Positions 17,808-24,778 of a stretch of DNA of 64,000 bases are shown here, piece after piece (the stretch's first letter is position 1; each line of letters starts with the position of its first letter). Location of the stretch: NCBI RefSeq assembly GCF_029761935.1, contig NZ_CP121699.1, forward strand, positions 2,232,001 to 2,296,000. The letters run 5' to 3'. The notes below the pieces were generated by a model, which worked only from the letters and a program-made list of their open reading frames with translations, had not been told where the DNA came from and made no database searches. A program made the translations under genes and the position numbers. This DNA comes from Microbacterium testaceum. Lineage in GTDB: Bacteria > Actinomycetota > Actinomycetes > Actinomycetales > Microbacteriaceae.

Positions 17808-18152
17808 TCAGACCTGGGTGGCTTTGTATGCGTCAATGACAGCGACCGGCATTCGGCCGCGATCGCTTACCGTGTGGCCGTTCGCGCGAGCCCACTCGCG
17901 TACCGCGCCAAGGTCGAGATCGCTACGGCGCCGGGGTGTGCGCCGGACTCCATTAGAGCCGGCAGCTTTGACCACTCGCGCCGCATCGATGTACGGCGCG
18001 AAAGCACGTCGCAGCGCATCTGCGTTACTGGCCGACAAGTCGATCTCATAAGAGCGACCATCAACCGAGAACGCAATGTGCTGACCTTCACCATCCTCAA
18101 GAATCGCTCCGTCCAGGTCGTCCGTGAGCTGCGTCACATGCTTGGTAGCCAT
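17808..18152 (-). CDS. lsr2: Lsr2 family nucleoid-associated silencer
   Basis: 114 residues. The N-terminal dimerisation domain has VTQLTDDLDG and SYEIDLSASNADALR. The C-terminal DNA-binding domain has VREWARANGHTVSDRGRMP, where the RGR element is the AT-hook-like minor-groove binder. Lsr2 coats AT-rich horizontally acquired DNA and silences it. Its position in the lower-GC island suggests an island-specific copy. It is divergent from the Ig-like secreted gene, and the two share a region with a palindrome and the decamer array. Confidence 0.92.
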   Translation of the reverse strand: MATKHVTQLTDDLDGAILEDGEGQHIAFSVDGRSYEIDLSASNADALRRAFAPYIDAARVVKAAGSNGVRRTPRRRSDLDLGAVREWARANGHTVSDRGRMPVAVIDAYKATQV

Positions 18153-18182
18153 GCTACCTATCATTCCACTAAAACGGTGAAA

Positions 18183-18227
18183 ACTAGAATCTAGTTCCGT
18201 TATGATCCGTTTTGGGCCTTGCTTCGA
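18183..18227 (+). promoter_or_regulatory. Palindrome plus decamer operator array 2 (lsr2 / Ig-like gene intergenic region)
   Basis: A perfect palindrome with 7-base arms (AACTAGA, central A, TCTAGTT) at 18183-18197 abuts decamer units at 18198, 18208 and 18218 with cores CCGTT, CCGTT and CCTTG. It lies 46 bases before lsr2 (minus) and 103 bases before the secreted protein (plus), so one regulator could act on both. Confidence 0.6.
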
Positions 18228-18330
18228 ATCTGGGCCTGCGCTCTCGGAGAGCGGGTCGCTTGTCGTGGGCAGCTTCTCTGTTTGCGCGTTCGAGCACACC
18301 TCGGCTCTGCCGCAGATTAAGGACACCTGC

Positions 18331-19104
18331 ATGTCAACGACATCACCTCAGCTTCGTACGCGATCGAGACGCGTCGCCGCCGTCGTCACTACCGGCCTCA
18401 TTGCCATAGCGCTCACCTTCGCTAGCGCTACTAGCGCGCAGGCGGCGCCCTCTCCTGAACTCACCCCGAGCTCAACGACAGTGTCCCCTGAAGGCCGGAT
18501 TACGCTCACAGTCACCGGCTTTTTGCCCGATGACGACCTGTCATTCACCGTGGACGGATCGATCCCACTCACCACGATTCCCTCAACCGGAAGCGTTGAA
18601 AAAGCAGACGCGAACGGAAAGTATGAGGGATCAGCGGTTATACCTGACGGTCTGACCCCCGGTGACCACATCATCACGGTTATGCACGACGGAGACATCT
18701 CGTACGGCTCACTCGCGCCGATCACCGTCGTCGCTCAGCCCACGTCTTCGGTGACCCCGGCGACCCTCCCGGTGTCGACGTACCAGAAGAGCGGCGTCAC
18801 CGCGACGTTCAGCGGCTTCGCTCCCGGTGCCACGGTCTCGTTCAGCATCGGCAACCTCGGTTCGGGCGACACCGCCGGGCCCGACGCCGTCGCCGACGCC
18901 AGCGGCACCGTCACCCTGCGCTACGTTCCAGAGGCCGGCTCGAACTACGCCGGCGAGGGTGAGTACTTCCTCGGCGCCTTCAGCGACGGTGGAGCCGTCC
19001 GCGCCGCGCAGCTCACCTTCGCCGTGACCGCGGACGCGGCTGCCCCGGCTCCCGTCGCGGGCCCCGCGACCCCGGTCAAGCGCGCCGCGACCTTCACCGG
19101 CTGA
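18331..19104 (+). CDS. Secreted Ig-like repeat protein (island copy)
   Basis: 257 residues. Long signal peptide ending SATSAQAAP, then two Ig-like beta domains, each with a T-F-S/T-V-x-G-F core (TLTVTGFLPDDDLSF and ATFSGFAPGATVSF), and the tail PVKRAATFTG. No wall-anchor motif. The C-terminal half is nearly identical to the gene at 40441, whereas the N-terminal half differs. ATG 18331 is chosen because AAGGA precedes it; the frame is open to 18202. It lies directly upstream of an L,D-transpeptidase gene, so it may be a wall-associated partner. Confidence 0.75.
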   Translation: MSTTSPQLRTRSRRVAAVVTTGLIAIALTFASATSAQAAPSPELTPSSTTVSPEGRITLTVTGFLPDDDLSFTVDGSIPLTTIPSTGSVEKADANGKYEGSAVIPDGLTPGDHIITVMHDGDISYGSLAPITVVAQPTSSVTPATLPVSTYQKSGVTATFSGFAPGATVSFSIGNLGSGDTAGPDAVADASGTVTLRYVPEAGSNYAGEGEYFLGAFSDGGAVRAAQLTFAVTADAAAPAPVAGPATPVKRAATFTG

Positions 19105-19121
19105 TCGACTCGGCTCTTCGA

Positions 19122-19153
19122 CGCCGGGCCGGGACGTTCGTTCCGGCCCGGCG
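19122..19153 (+). terminator. Hairpin between Ig-like and L,D-transpeptidase genes
   Basis: An 11-bp stem, CGCCGGGCCGG at 19122-19132 and its complement at 19143-19153, followed by a CCCGTTTTCC tract. An identical element is at 41265-41296. It may attenuate rather than end transcription, since the transpeptidase starts 34 bases later. Confidence 0.6.
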
Positions 19154-19186
19154 TTCCCGTTTTCCGTTCCATCCCAGGAGTTCTCC

Positions 19187-19933
19187 GTGTCCACCCGCAC
19201 GACCGCATGCGTCGGCGCCTCGGCGCTTCTGACGATCTTCCTGCTCGCGGGATGCGCCCCCGCGGCCACCCCGGACGCGGCCCCCTCGACGACCGTCGAG
19301 GTGCAGCCGACGCCCACGACGACGCCCACGCCGACCACCTCCGCAGCGACCGCCACCTCCGCCACAGCGACGGGGGCGACCCTCGAGGTGTACGCCGAGC
19401 CGGGCGGCAGCGTGACCACCACCCTGCAGAACCCGCAGGAATCCGGCGCGCCCCTCACCCTCCTCGTCGCCGCGACCAAGGGGGACTGGCTGCAGGTGCA
19501 CCTTGCCCAGCGGCCCAACGGCAGCACGGGCTGGGTCAAGGCCGATGCCGTCCAGCAGCACAGCCTCGAGTACAGCCTCGAAGCCTCCACCGAAGCGAAC
19601 ACCCTCACCCTGCTCAAGAACGGGCAGGCGGTGAAGTCCTTCAGCGCGGCCACCGGCACCGGTGGCACGCCGACCCCGCACGGTGAGTTCTTCATCACCG
19701 AGCTGCTCGAGCCGACCAATCAGGGCTACGGACCGTTCGCCTTCGGGCTCTCGGCGTTCTCGGACGTGCTCTCGAGCTTCGGCGGCGGGCCCGGCCAGAT
19801 CGGCCTGCACGGTACCGACGACGTCGACAGCATCGGCCAGTCGGCCAGCCACGGGTGCATCCGTCTGTCGAACGCCGATATCACCGAGCTGGCGAACCTG
19901 CTGCCGCTCGGCACCCCCATCACCATCAGCTGA
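19187..19933 (+). CDS. L,D-transpeptidase lipoprotein (island copy)
   Basis: 248 residues. Lipobox LLAGC (Cys23), a Pro/Thr linker to about 62, an SH3-like domain (about 65-125) and a YkuD catalytic domain. The active site reads LHGTDD (His208) and ASHGCIRLSN (Cys224), the standard H-x(14-17)-SHGC pattern. It would form 3-3 cross-links or attach proteins to peptidoglycan outside the membrane. It differs from the copy at 41330 at only 12 of 248 residues. GTG start after GGAG. Confidence 0.93.
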   Translation: MSTRTTACVGASALLTIFLLAGCAPAATPDAAPSTTVEVQPTPTTTPTPTTSAATATSATATGATLEVYAEPGGSVTTTLQNPQESGAPLTLLVAATKGDWLQVHLAQRPNGSTGWVKADAVQQHSLEYSLEASTEANTLTLLKNGQAVKSFSAATGTGGTPTPHGEFFITELLEPTNQGYGPFAFGLSAFSDVLSSFGGGPGQIGLHGTDDVDSIGQSASHGCIRLSNADITELANLLPLGTPITIS

Positions 19934-19959
19934 CGAACAATATGGATAGTTGAAATGAT

Positions 19960-19989
19960 CCGTTTTGTACCGTTATGATCCGTATTGCA
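19960..19989 (+). promoter_or_regulatory. Decamer operator array 3 (upstream of BLUF gene)
   Basis: The clearest array. Units start at 19960, 19970 and 19980 with cores CCGTT, CCGTT and CCGTA, all in exact 10-bp register. It lies 26 bases after the transpeptidase stop and 166 bases before the BLUF start, ahead of a leader with three hairpins. Confidence 0.7.
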
Positions 19990-20003
19990 TCCCTGTAGAT
20001 GAA

Positions 20004-20128
20004 GGGGGAATTGCGAATCGCATAAGCGGTTCCCCCGAGGGTGGTTGAGGTGCGGGGTAGTTCCCGAGCTGCACGTCAACCACTGCGAGGGCGAGTTAGC
20101 TGCCGGGGGGTGGACAACTCGCCCTCGC
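20004..20128 (+). ncRNA. Structured leader with three consecutive hairpins before the BLUF gene
   Basis: Hairpin 1: GGGGGAA at 20004-20010 with TTCCCCC at 20030-20036. Hairpin 2: GTGGTTGA plus GTGC (20041-20053) with GCAC plus TCAACCAC (20071-20083), one mismatch. Hairpin 3: a perfect 13-bp stem, 20085-20097 with 20116-20128. They are almost back to back and end 27 bases before the start codon. This could be an RNA regulator, an attenuator, or a terminator of the upstream gene. It does not match a riboswitch I recognise. Confidence 0.4.
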
Positions 20129-20155
20129 GTCAGGGTAATCACGGAGGGTAATCGT

Positions 20156-20539
20156 TTGGCCGAGGCGTGGATATCCGTCTCCTACTCCAGTTACGCCACC
20201 CAGCCCTATTCGGAGGATGATCTTCAAGCGCTGGTAGCCAGGAGCCGTGCCCACAACTCCTCGGTTGGTGTCGGCGGGATACTCCGGTTTACGAGTGGAC
20301 GTTTCTTTCAAGTAATCGAGGGGCCACGCGCGGCGGTCTCGACTCTTCTAGCCCGCATCGTCAAGGACGTTCGACACGAGCACATGCACTTCTCGCGCAT
20401 CGAGCGGACTGGGAGACGTCAGTACGCTGACATCCCCATGCTCTTCGACTGCCATGCCGGAACGGGTGAACGCTACGGTTTACGTGGTTCAGTGCATCCT
20501 TGTGACGATAATTGGCATGCTGGAGCCAAGCACGGGTGA
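20156..20539 (+). CDS. BLUF-domain blue-light sensor
   Basis: 127 residues, essentially one BLUF domain that binds FAD. From the TTG start, the flavin-contacting residues fall at Tyr10, Asn34 and Gln52. Their spacings of 24 and 18 are exactly those of AppA (Tyr21, Asn45, Gln63). RFTSGRFFQVIEGP and VKDVRHEHM are further family landmarks, and Met95 lies in the usual Trp/Met strand. TTG 20156 is chosen because GGAGGG lies 7 bases before it. No output domain is attached, so it must signal to a partner protein, perhaps the response regulator or small HTH proteins nearby. Confidence 0.88.
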   Translation: MAEAWISVSYSSYATQPYSEDDLQALVARSRAHNSSVGVGGILRFTSGRFFQVIEGPRAAVSTLLARIVKDVRHEHMHFSRIERTGRRQYADIPMLFDCHAGTGERYGLRGSVHPCDDNWHAGAKHG

Positions 20540-20792
20540 AGCGGCATTCCTCATTTCCGCGATCGAACGACGGATCGAGCTCGGAAACACCGCGCCGGCT
20601 GTGGACGGTGTGGGATCCACCCCGGAGCGCGAGAGCAGCTCCCGCACTGATCAGCGCCACTGGTGGTACCTCAAATACGCCGTCTACGAGCGAGTATCCA
20701 GCGAGGCGCGGCCAAAAGAACTGTCCTGCACTGTGGGGGCGGGCGCTCCCTCCGCACAATGGCAGAGGCCAGCGAGTTCCGAGGTGACCTAG
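20517..20792 (+). CDS. Possible small protein after the BLUF gene
   Basis: An open frame of 91 codons overlapping the BLUF end by 23 bases. The composition (SAIERRIELG, RTDQRHWWYLKYAVYERV) is less shadow-like than others in the region, but the ribosome site is poor and no family is recognised. Listed as doubtful. Confidence 0.2.
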   Translation: MLEPSTGEAAFLISAIERRIELGNTAPAVDGVGSTPERESSSRTDQRHWWYLKYAVYERVSSEARPKELSCTVGAGAPSAQWQRPASSEVT

Positions 20793-20869
20793 GACTACAG
20801 AGGCCAGGCGAGCGATCCGAAGAGAAGCAATCGGCAACGCCGCGAACCTCAGCTAGGAGATGGAGAACG

Positions 20870-21070
20870 ATGTACGCAGGCATCAGCACCCTCCGCGCTC
20901 TCGCCAACGACCTCGACAGACTGGGGCCTTGCCGCACGACTTTTGAAGCGATGGAGTTGATACCTCTTGATGAAGTTCTCGCGGCGCCTCACTGCGCTGT
21001 GATTGGGAACGACCGACCGCGCCCGTCGACGAGCTGGTGGACCCCTGCGCTCAATCTGCCCGGCCCTTGA
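20870..21070 (+). CDS. Small hypothetical protein
   Basis: 66 residues beginning MYAGISTLRALANDLDRLG. AGGAGATGGAG precedes the ATG at usable spacing. The C-terminal part is Pro-rich (NDRPRPSTSWWTPAL). No family recognised. Apart from this and the doubtful frame at 20517, bases 20540-21187 hold nothing that looks coding. Confidence 0.3.
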   Translation: MYAGISTLRALANDLDRLGPCRTTFEAMELIPLDEVLAAPHCAVIGNDRPRPSTSWWTPALNLPGP

Positions 21071-21187
21071 CCTGGCGAGCCCAAGCGTTAGCTCTCGAGC
21101 TCTTAATGCGTGGGGGCGCGAGGATGAGGCCAAGCACGGGCGGAGGGGTTAGTGAGCATCGAGTTTCGACGATGAGCGACAAGGGAG

Positions 21188-21622
21188 CTATCGGCTGAGG
21201 CGCCGAGTCAAGGCGTCGACACGGGCTCGAAGCTCGCGTGGGCGGAAGGGTTTGGTGACGTAGTCGTCGGCGCCAGCGTCGAAGGCGGAGATCTTGTCTG
21301 CATCGTCGTGGAGCCCGGAGACGACGATGATGTGGGTGTCGGCCCCGGCGGCGCGGACGCGTCGGATGGCTTCAATCCCGTCCATGCCGGGAAGGGTGAC
21401 GTCCATTGTGATCAGGTCGGGGCGGATGGCGAGTGCGGCGCGGGCGCCTTCGGCGCCGTTATCGAAGGTGTCGGTGGCGTAGCCGGCGCTTTCGAGGATC
21501 TGCTTGAGCAGGGAGCGGACGTGGGGGTCGTCATCGACGACGACGGCGGTGGGGCAGTCGGAGAAGCTTGCTCTGTTTGTACTTTCCGGTTGGTTCCTGA
21601 GAAGGCTCATAACGGTGGCCAT
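21188..21622 (-). CDS. Single-domain response regulator (CheY-like receiver)
   Basis: 144 residues consisting of one receiver domain. The acidic triad lies in VVVDDD (30-32), the phospho-acceptor is Asp74 in LITMDVTLPGMDG, Ser102 is the switch residue and Lys124 lies in VTKPF. No output domain follows; the C-terminus is the last helix (ELRARVDALTRRL). It is the last gene of a three-gene minus-strand set with the SipW-type peptidase and a TasA-like protein, so it may relay a signal to the matrix locus. No histidine kinase is encoded in the window. Confidence 0.88.
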   Translation of the reverse strand: MATVMSLLRNQPESTNRASFSDCPTAVVVDDDPHVRSLLKQILESAGYATDTFDNGAEGARAALAIRPDLITMDVTLPGMDGIEAIRRVRAAGADTHIIVVSGLHDDADKISAFDAGADDYVTKPFRPRELRARVDALTRRLSR

Positions 21623-21683
21623 TTCTGCGAGAGGTGAGGATTTTCGCCCGCTCAGGCGGGGAGGGATGGTGGGCTGAGCGGTT

Positions 21684-22355
21684 TCAACCCTGGTGGTACT
21701 GACGGCGCGTGTGAGTGTGCTGCTCGCCGGGCGGGAGGAGAAGTGGCTCTTCGGGGTGCGCGCGCCCTTGTTCGCTGAGTCCGAAGATGTCCTCGAGTGC
21801 GGGGGCGGCTTCGTCACTCGTGGTGGGGGAGCTGTCATCCTCGGTCCTAGGGTTGGTCTCCTCGGCGTTGCTGGTGTTGTCCTTTGTGGCAGAAGCAGGT
21901 CGGCGTTCCAGGGGGAAGATGATGAGGGCGAGAATCAGGACGGCGAGGCTAATACGTGCAGGAGTGGTTTGCGCGTACGCGAGGAAGGGCGCGAGGGGTG
22001 AACCAATATGCCCGCGGACCGCGCCGACGAGCTGGTCGTAGGTAATGGTGTCGGGGTCTGCTGCGGTGTTGCCGTCGCCTTTGAGGAGTGCTTTTCCGTC
22101 AGTTATCTCCTGGATGCGGTGCGTGTACATGCTCCCGTCGGGGCGTCCAACGGTGACGACGTGGTCGGGTTGGAAGTCTTCGGGGGTGGGGGAGCCGATG
22201 AGGACGAGGTCACCGAAGTCGTAGGTGGGCGTCATGGACTTGCCGTCGACGACGACGAGCTGGGTCCCGGTGACAAGGGTGATGGCGGCGGGGGCGATGA
22301 GGAGGGTGAGCAGCGCGCCCACGATGCTCCAGCGGAGAAGAGAGAGGATACGCAC
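21684..22355 (-). CDS. sipW: SipW-type (ER-type) signal peptidase I
   Basis: 223 residues. A transmembrane segment at about 9-30 is followed by the catalytic Ser40 in GKSMTPTYDFGDLV and His79 in YTHRIQEI, the Ser-His dyad of ER-type peptidases; ordinary bacterial enzymes have Ser-Lys. KGDGN near 92 is box E. A second helix at 133-148 is followed by a long acidic cytoplasmic tail. SipW in Bacillus processes TasA and related matrix proteins, and four candidate substrates lie nearby. GTG 22355 follows GGAGG. It is downstream of a TasA-like gene on the same strand. Confidence 0.88.
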   Translation of the reverse strand: MRILSLLRWSIVGALLTLLIAPAAITLVTGTQLVVVDGKSMTPTYDFGDLVLIGSPTPEDFQPDHVVTVGRPDGSMYTHRIQEITDGKALLKGDGNTAADPDTITYDQLVGAVRGHIGSPLAPFLAYAQTTPARISLAVLILALIIFPLERRPASATKDNTSNAEETNPRTEDDSSPTTSDEAAPALEDIFGLSEQGRAHPEEPLLLPPGEQHTHTRRQYHQG

Positions 22356-22414
22356 GGCGCCTCCAAACGGTGTGGTGAGGACGGGGGAAATCGGGGGAGG
22401 GACTGTCTCTGAGC

Positions 22415-22993
22415 TCAGGGGGAGCGGAAGAGCCAACTCCACGGCAGCCTTTGCCGGGTGGGACGCACGGAAGATTGGGTGGTGACGGCCGTGAGGGTCA
22501 GGTGCCGCTCATCTGTGCTCGCGGGCACCCACACGCGGAAAAGTACGGTTTGTGTAGATGCGGGGGCAAGGGGCCGTACGGCGCAGAAGGCGGGGTTGCC
22601 GGACGTGTCGATGTCGAGTGGAGATGACCATGTTGCGCCGCCAGTCACACTGACGGCCAGCATCACATCGTGGATTCCCGTGTGGACGCTGGCGAGTTCG
22701 ATGCCCAGGGTCCAATCGATGGCCTCGTCGCCGGTGTTGTGGGTCGTGATCGCGAAGGCGTACGCGCCGGTTTCCTCTTGGAACTGCGGTGTGGAGAGCG
22801 TTGATGTCGCGCAGGTAGATACGGGTCCGCCGGCGCCTTGTCCGAGGAGGATGGGGGTGTGTGCGCAGGGGCGTTCTGTCGCGGGGGTGGGTCGCCCGGC
22901 TGGCACTGTGGCGCCAGTGATGCCGAGCGTCAGAATCACCGCAGCGACCAGGACTACGCGGGTTTCCGCGGGACTTATGGTGAGGGCGTTCAC
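22415..22993 (-). CDS. Secreted TasA/camelysin-like protein
   Basis: 192 residues. N-terminal hydrophobic signal (VVLVAAVILTLGITGATV), then a beta-rich domain. DEAIDWTLGIEL and LFRVWVPASTDERHLTLTAV align with the same blocks in the proteins at 25590 and 26231 (IDWNASYTL, FRVWLPFNADNSTQG). Two cysteines near 43 and 59 could form a disulfide. It is the first gene of the operon with sipW and the response regulator, with decamer array 4 upstream. GTG start chosen because it begins the signal peptide. Confidence 0.65.
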   Translation of the reverse strand: MNALTISPAETRVVLVAAVILTLGITGATVPAGRPTPATERPCAHTPILLGQGAGGPVSTCATSTLSTPQFQEETGAYAFAITTHNTGDEAIDWTLGIELASVHTGIHDVMLAVSVTGGATWSSPLDIDTSGNPAFCAVRPLAPASTQTVLFRVWVPASTDERHLTLTAVTTQSSVRPTRQRLPWSWLFRSP

Positions 22994-23137
22994 AGCGGCG
23001 CGGGTCCTTTCGTGGCCGAGTTCCGGCGGTCGAAAACACACGTTCTCCCGACGCGCGGTCGCCCGTCGAGCTTTCAAATCCACCGGGCCTCGGGCTCGGC
23101 AACGACGGAGATCAGCAGCATCGGAGCCTGTACTCGA

Positions 23138-23177
23138 TGCAGATCGGTTCGTAACGGGTCGAATCGGTTTAAAACGG
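23138..23177 (-). promoter_or_regulatory. Decamer operator array 4, four units (upstream of TasA-like/sipW operon)
   Basis: Read on the minus strand, units start at 23177, 23167, 23157 and 23147 with cores CCGTT, CCGAT, CCGTT and CCGAT. This is the longest array. It lies 145 bases upstream of the GTG at 22993, like arrays 1-3 relative to their genes. The remaining gene-free bases 22994-23137 and 23178-23491 show no coding sequence. Confidence 0.65.
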
Positions 23178-23491
23178 ATTGGGCACACCATATCAGGGTC
23201 TGCACATCCCTTGACCACCGTTTTGCGAAAGAGCCGCCGCTGGCCCCAGCGGTCTGTCCTCGGATAAGCCTTACTCGCATGGTTGCGATGGGCGCTGTCC
23301 TCCTCGGGATCATGAAGACACAGGAGAGGAGTCACCTCGCGACCGGTCGCTGAGCATTCGTCTGCCAGGCGGACACGGGATGACTGCGTGGGCTGGCAAA
23401 AGACGGAGCGGAGGCCCTGATAGTCGTCGGATGATAGCGGAAAGACGACAACGGCTGAGGCAGCAGCTGGTCCAGTCCGAGTCAACTTAGG

Positions 23492-24238
23492 ATGCTGCCC
23501 GTGTTGAGCTCCGACGTATTACAGATGCTGACTACGCCAGCGAATGTGCCGGTCATCGCGTATTCGGGGGCTCGGCACATCCAGCGGAGCGTTCTGCGCG
23601 TCGATTACGTGACCGACGAGCATGCGGCGAGGAAACTTCTTCCCGAGCCGCTTCAGCTACCTCTGATCCCGCGCGCCAGCGTGTTTTTCACTCAGTTTTT
23701 CGAGTCACATGGCGACACTCCGCTGCTGGAGGTCACCCAGTCGATTGAGGCCGTCAGTCCGGCGGGAGTGACGGGGGACTACATTCAAGCCGTCTACACC
23801 GACAACGTGACCTCGATCATCCACAACCGCGAGGCGTACCTTCAGCCCATCCTCTACGGGGTTGGCTCCCTCGTTCACCGGGACGGGGCCAGCAACTTTT
23901 CTCTCACGGTAAGCGACACAGTCGTGGTTCAAGGGAGCGCGGGGTACCGCAGCGAGCCGATGTTCATCGACGACGCCGTCACATTCCTTCAACGACCCAA
24001 GTTCTTTTTGAAGGTGCTCGGGAGGCCAGCGTTGGGCGAGCCGGCGAAGCCGACGTTGTTCCTACTACGGAGCTCGCAGGTTGACGTCAGTCAGGCGTAC
24101 AAAGTTCCAGCACGACTGACGTTGAGCGGGCACATCATGGCACCGTTCGACCAGCTGCCGATTCGGCACATCGGCTCTTGCCACTCCTTCGAGAGCACAT
24201 GGTCCATTGGTGAAGCGGAAGCCATTCACCGCTACTGA
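23492..24238 (+). CDS. Acetoacetate decarboxylase family protein lacking the Schiff-base lysine
   Basis: 248 residues with the ADC fold pattern: VDYVTDEHAARKLLPEPL at about 37-54, GDYIQAVYTDNV at 95-106 and NREAYLQPILYG at 112-123. True decarboxylases have R-E-x-x-G-x-P-K here, where the Lys forms the imine. In this protein the Pro is followed by Ile120, so acetoacetate decarboxylation is unlikely. The family also includes enzymes and ligand-binding proteins with other roles. It is encoded between the two arms of the matrix locus. Confidence 0.7.
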   Translation: MLPVLSSDVLQMLTTPANVPVIAYSGARHIQRSVLRVDYVTDEHAARKLLPEPLQLPLIPRASVFFTQFFESHGDTPLLEVTQSIEAVSPAGVTGDYIQAVYTDNVTSIIHNREAYLQPILYGVGSLVHRDGASNFSLTVSDTVVVQGSAGYRSEPMFIDDAVTFLQRPKFFLKVLGRPALGEPAKPTLFLLRSSQVDVSQAYKVPARLTLSGHIMAPFDQLPIRHIGSCHSFESTWSIGEAEAIHRY

Positions 24239-24340
24239 ACACGCCAGCGGGGGAGAATTGATCTTTCTCGCGGCCCACTGTTCGGATATTCGAGGGCGAA
24301 CCCGCTAACCCGTCACCACCCGGTAGATGAGCGGCGTGAC

Positions 24341-24583
24341 TCAGATCGCAGCTGCCGCGAGGCCCGTGGGCTTTCGTTCCGTCACATTCGAGGTGCGAGA
24401 GATGTGCTCGATGACCTCATCCCGCACAATGACCCACTTCGAGCCGACGTGGTACGCGGGCAGCTCTCCGGACTGGAGGTACTCGTAAACGGTCTTGCTG
24501 TTGAGCCCGAGCACCTCCGCGAGGTCCTTCGCGGAGAGGATCGGCGGGTATCCAGCAAACAGGTGCTCGAGGTGATTGGGCAT
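24341..24583 (-). CDS. Excisionase/BldC-like helix-turn-helix regulator
   Basis: 80 residues. ILSAKDLAEVLGLNSKTVYE, YLQSGELPAYHVG and KWVIVRDEVIEHI form a complete MerR-like winged HTH (HTH_17), as in BldC and excisionases. ATG 24583 follows GGGAG; an upstream ATG at 24625 lacks a ribosome site. It is divergent from the matrix operon that starts at 24779, with decamer array 5 between them. BldC-type proteins bind tandem direct repeats head to tail, which makes this the best local candidate for reading the arrays. Confidence 0.75.
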   Translation of the reverse strand: MPNHLEHLFAGYPPILSAKDLAEVLGLNSKTVYEYLQSGELPAYHVGSKWVIVRDEVIEHISRTSNVTERKPTGLAAAAI

Positions 24584-24744
24584 GACGCTCCCGGGGTAAC
24601 GGACTCGCCACAGTTTACGGGTCATCTGGCAAGGAACGGCCTGATCCGGCGCGATTTTGCGTGAAACGTACTAGAGCGGGCATGCACGCAGACAGAGTAA
24701 AAACTTGTTTAGAACCATCACAGTCCGCTAGTGTCCAACTCGAC

Positions 24745-24774
24745 CCGTTTCAACCCTTTTTGTACCGAAGGATT
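24745..24774 (+). promoter_or_regulatory. Decamer operator array 5 (start of matrix operon)
   Basis: Units start at 24745, 24755 and 24765 with cores CCGTT, CCTTT and CCGAA, in 10-bp register. Unlike arrays 1-4 it sits immediately upstream of the start codon and overlaps the ribosome site GAAGGA. It may therefore repress, or mainly serve the divergent HTH gene. The rest of 24584-24744 is AT-richer promoter-like DNA. Confidence 0.5.
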
Positions 24775-24778
24775 CCAA

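Larger units (their letters stand above)
18721..19933 (+). repeat. Copy A of a 1.2-kb near-identical direct repeat
   Basis: From 18721 to the end of the L,D-transpeptidase gene, this DNA matches 40858-42076 almost base for base, including the intergenic hairpin. Only a 6-base length difference is apparent. Upstream of the boundary the two loci differ strongly. Both copies point the same way, about 22 kb apart. Confidence 0.85.

Noticed and set aside
20045..20155. BLUF protein extended upstream to an ATG at 20045
   Set aside because: The extension would run through the hairpin leader and lacks a ribosome site; TTG 20156 has GGAGGG and begins at the conserved first strand.
15015..24774. Decamer arrays read as PhoB/OmpR-type boxes
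   Set aside because: Those usually have 11-bp spacing and need a DNA-binding output domain; the only response regulator in the island has none.
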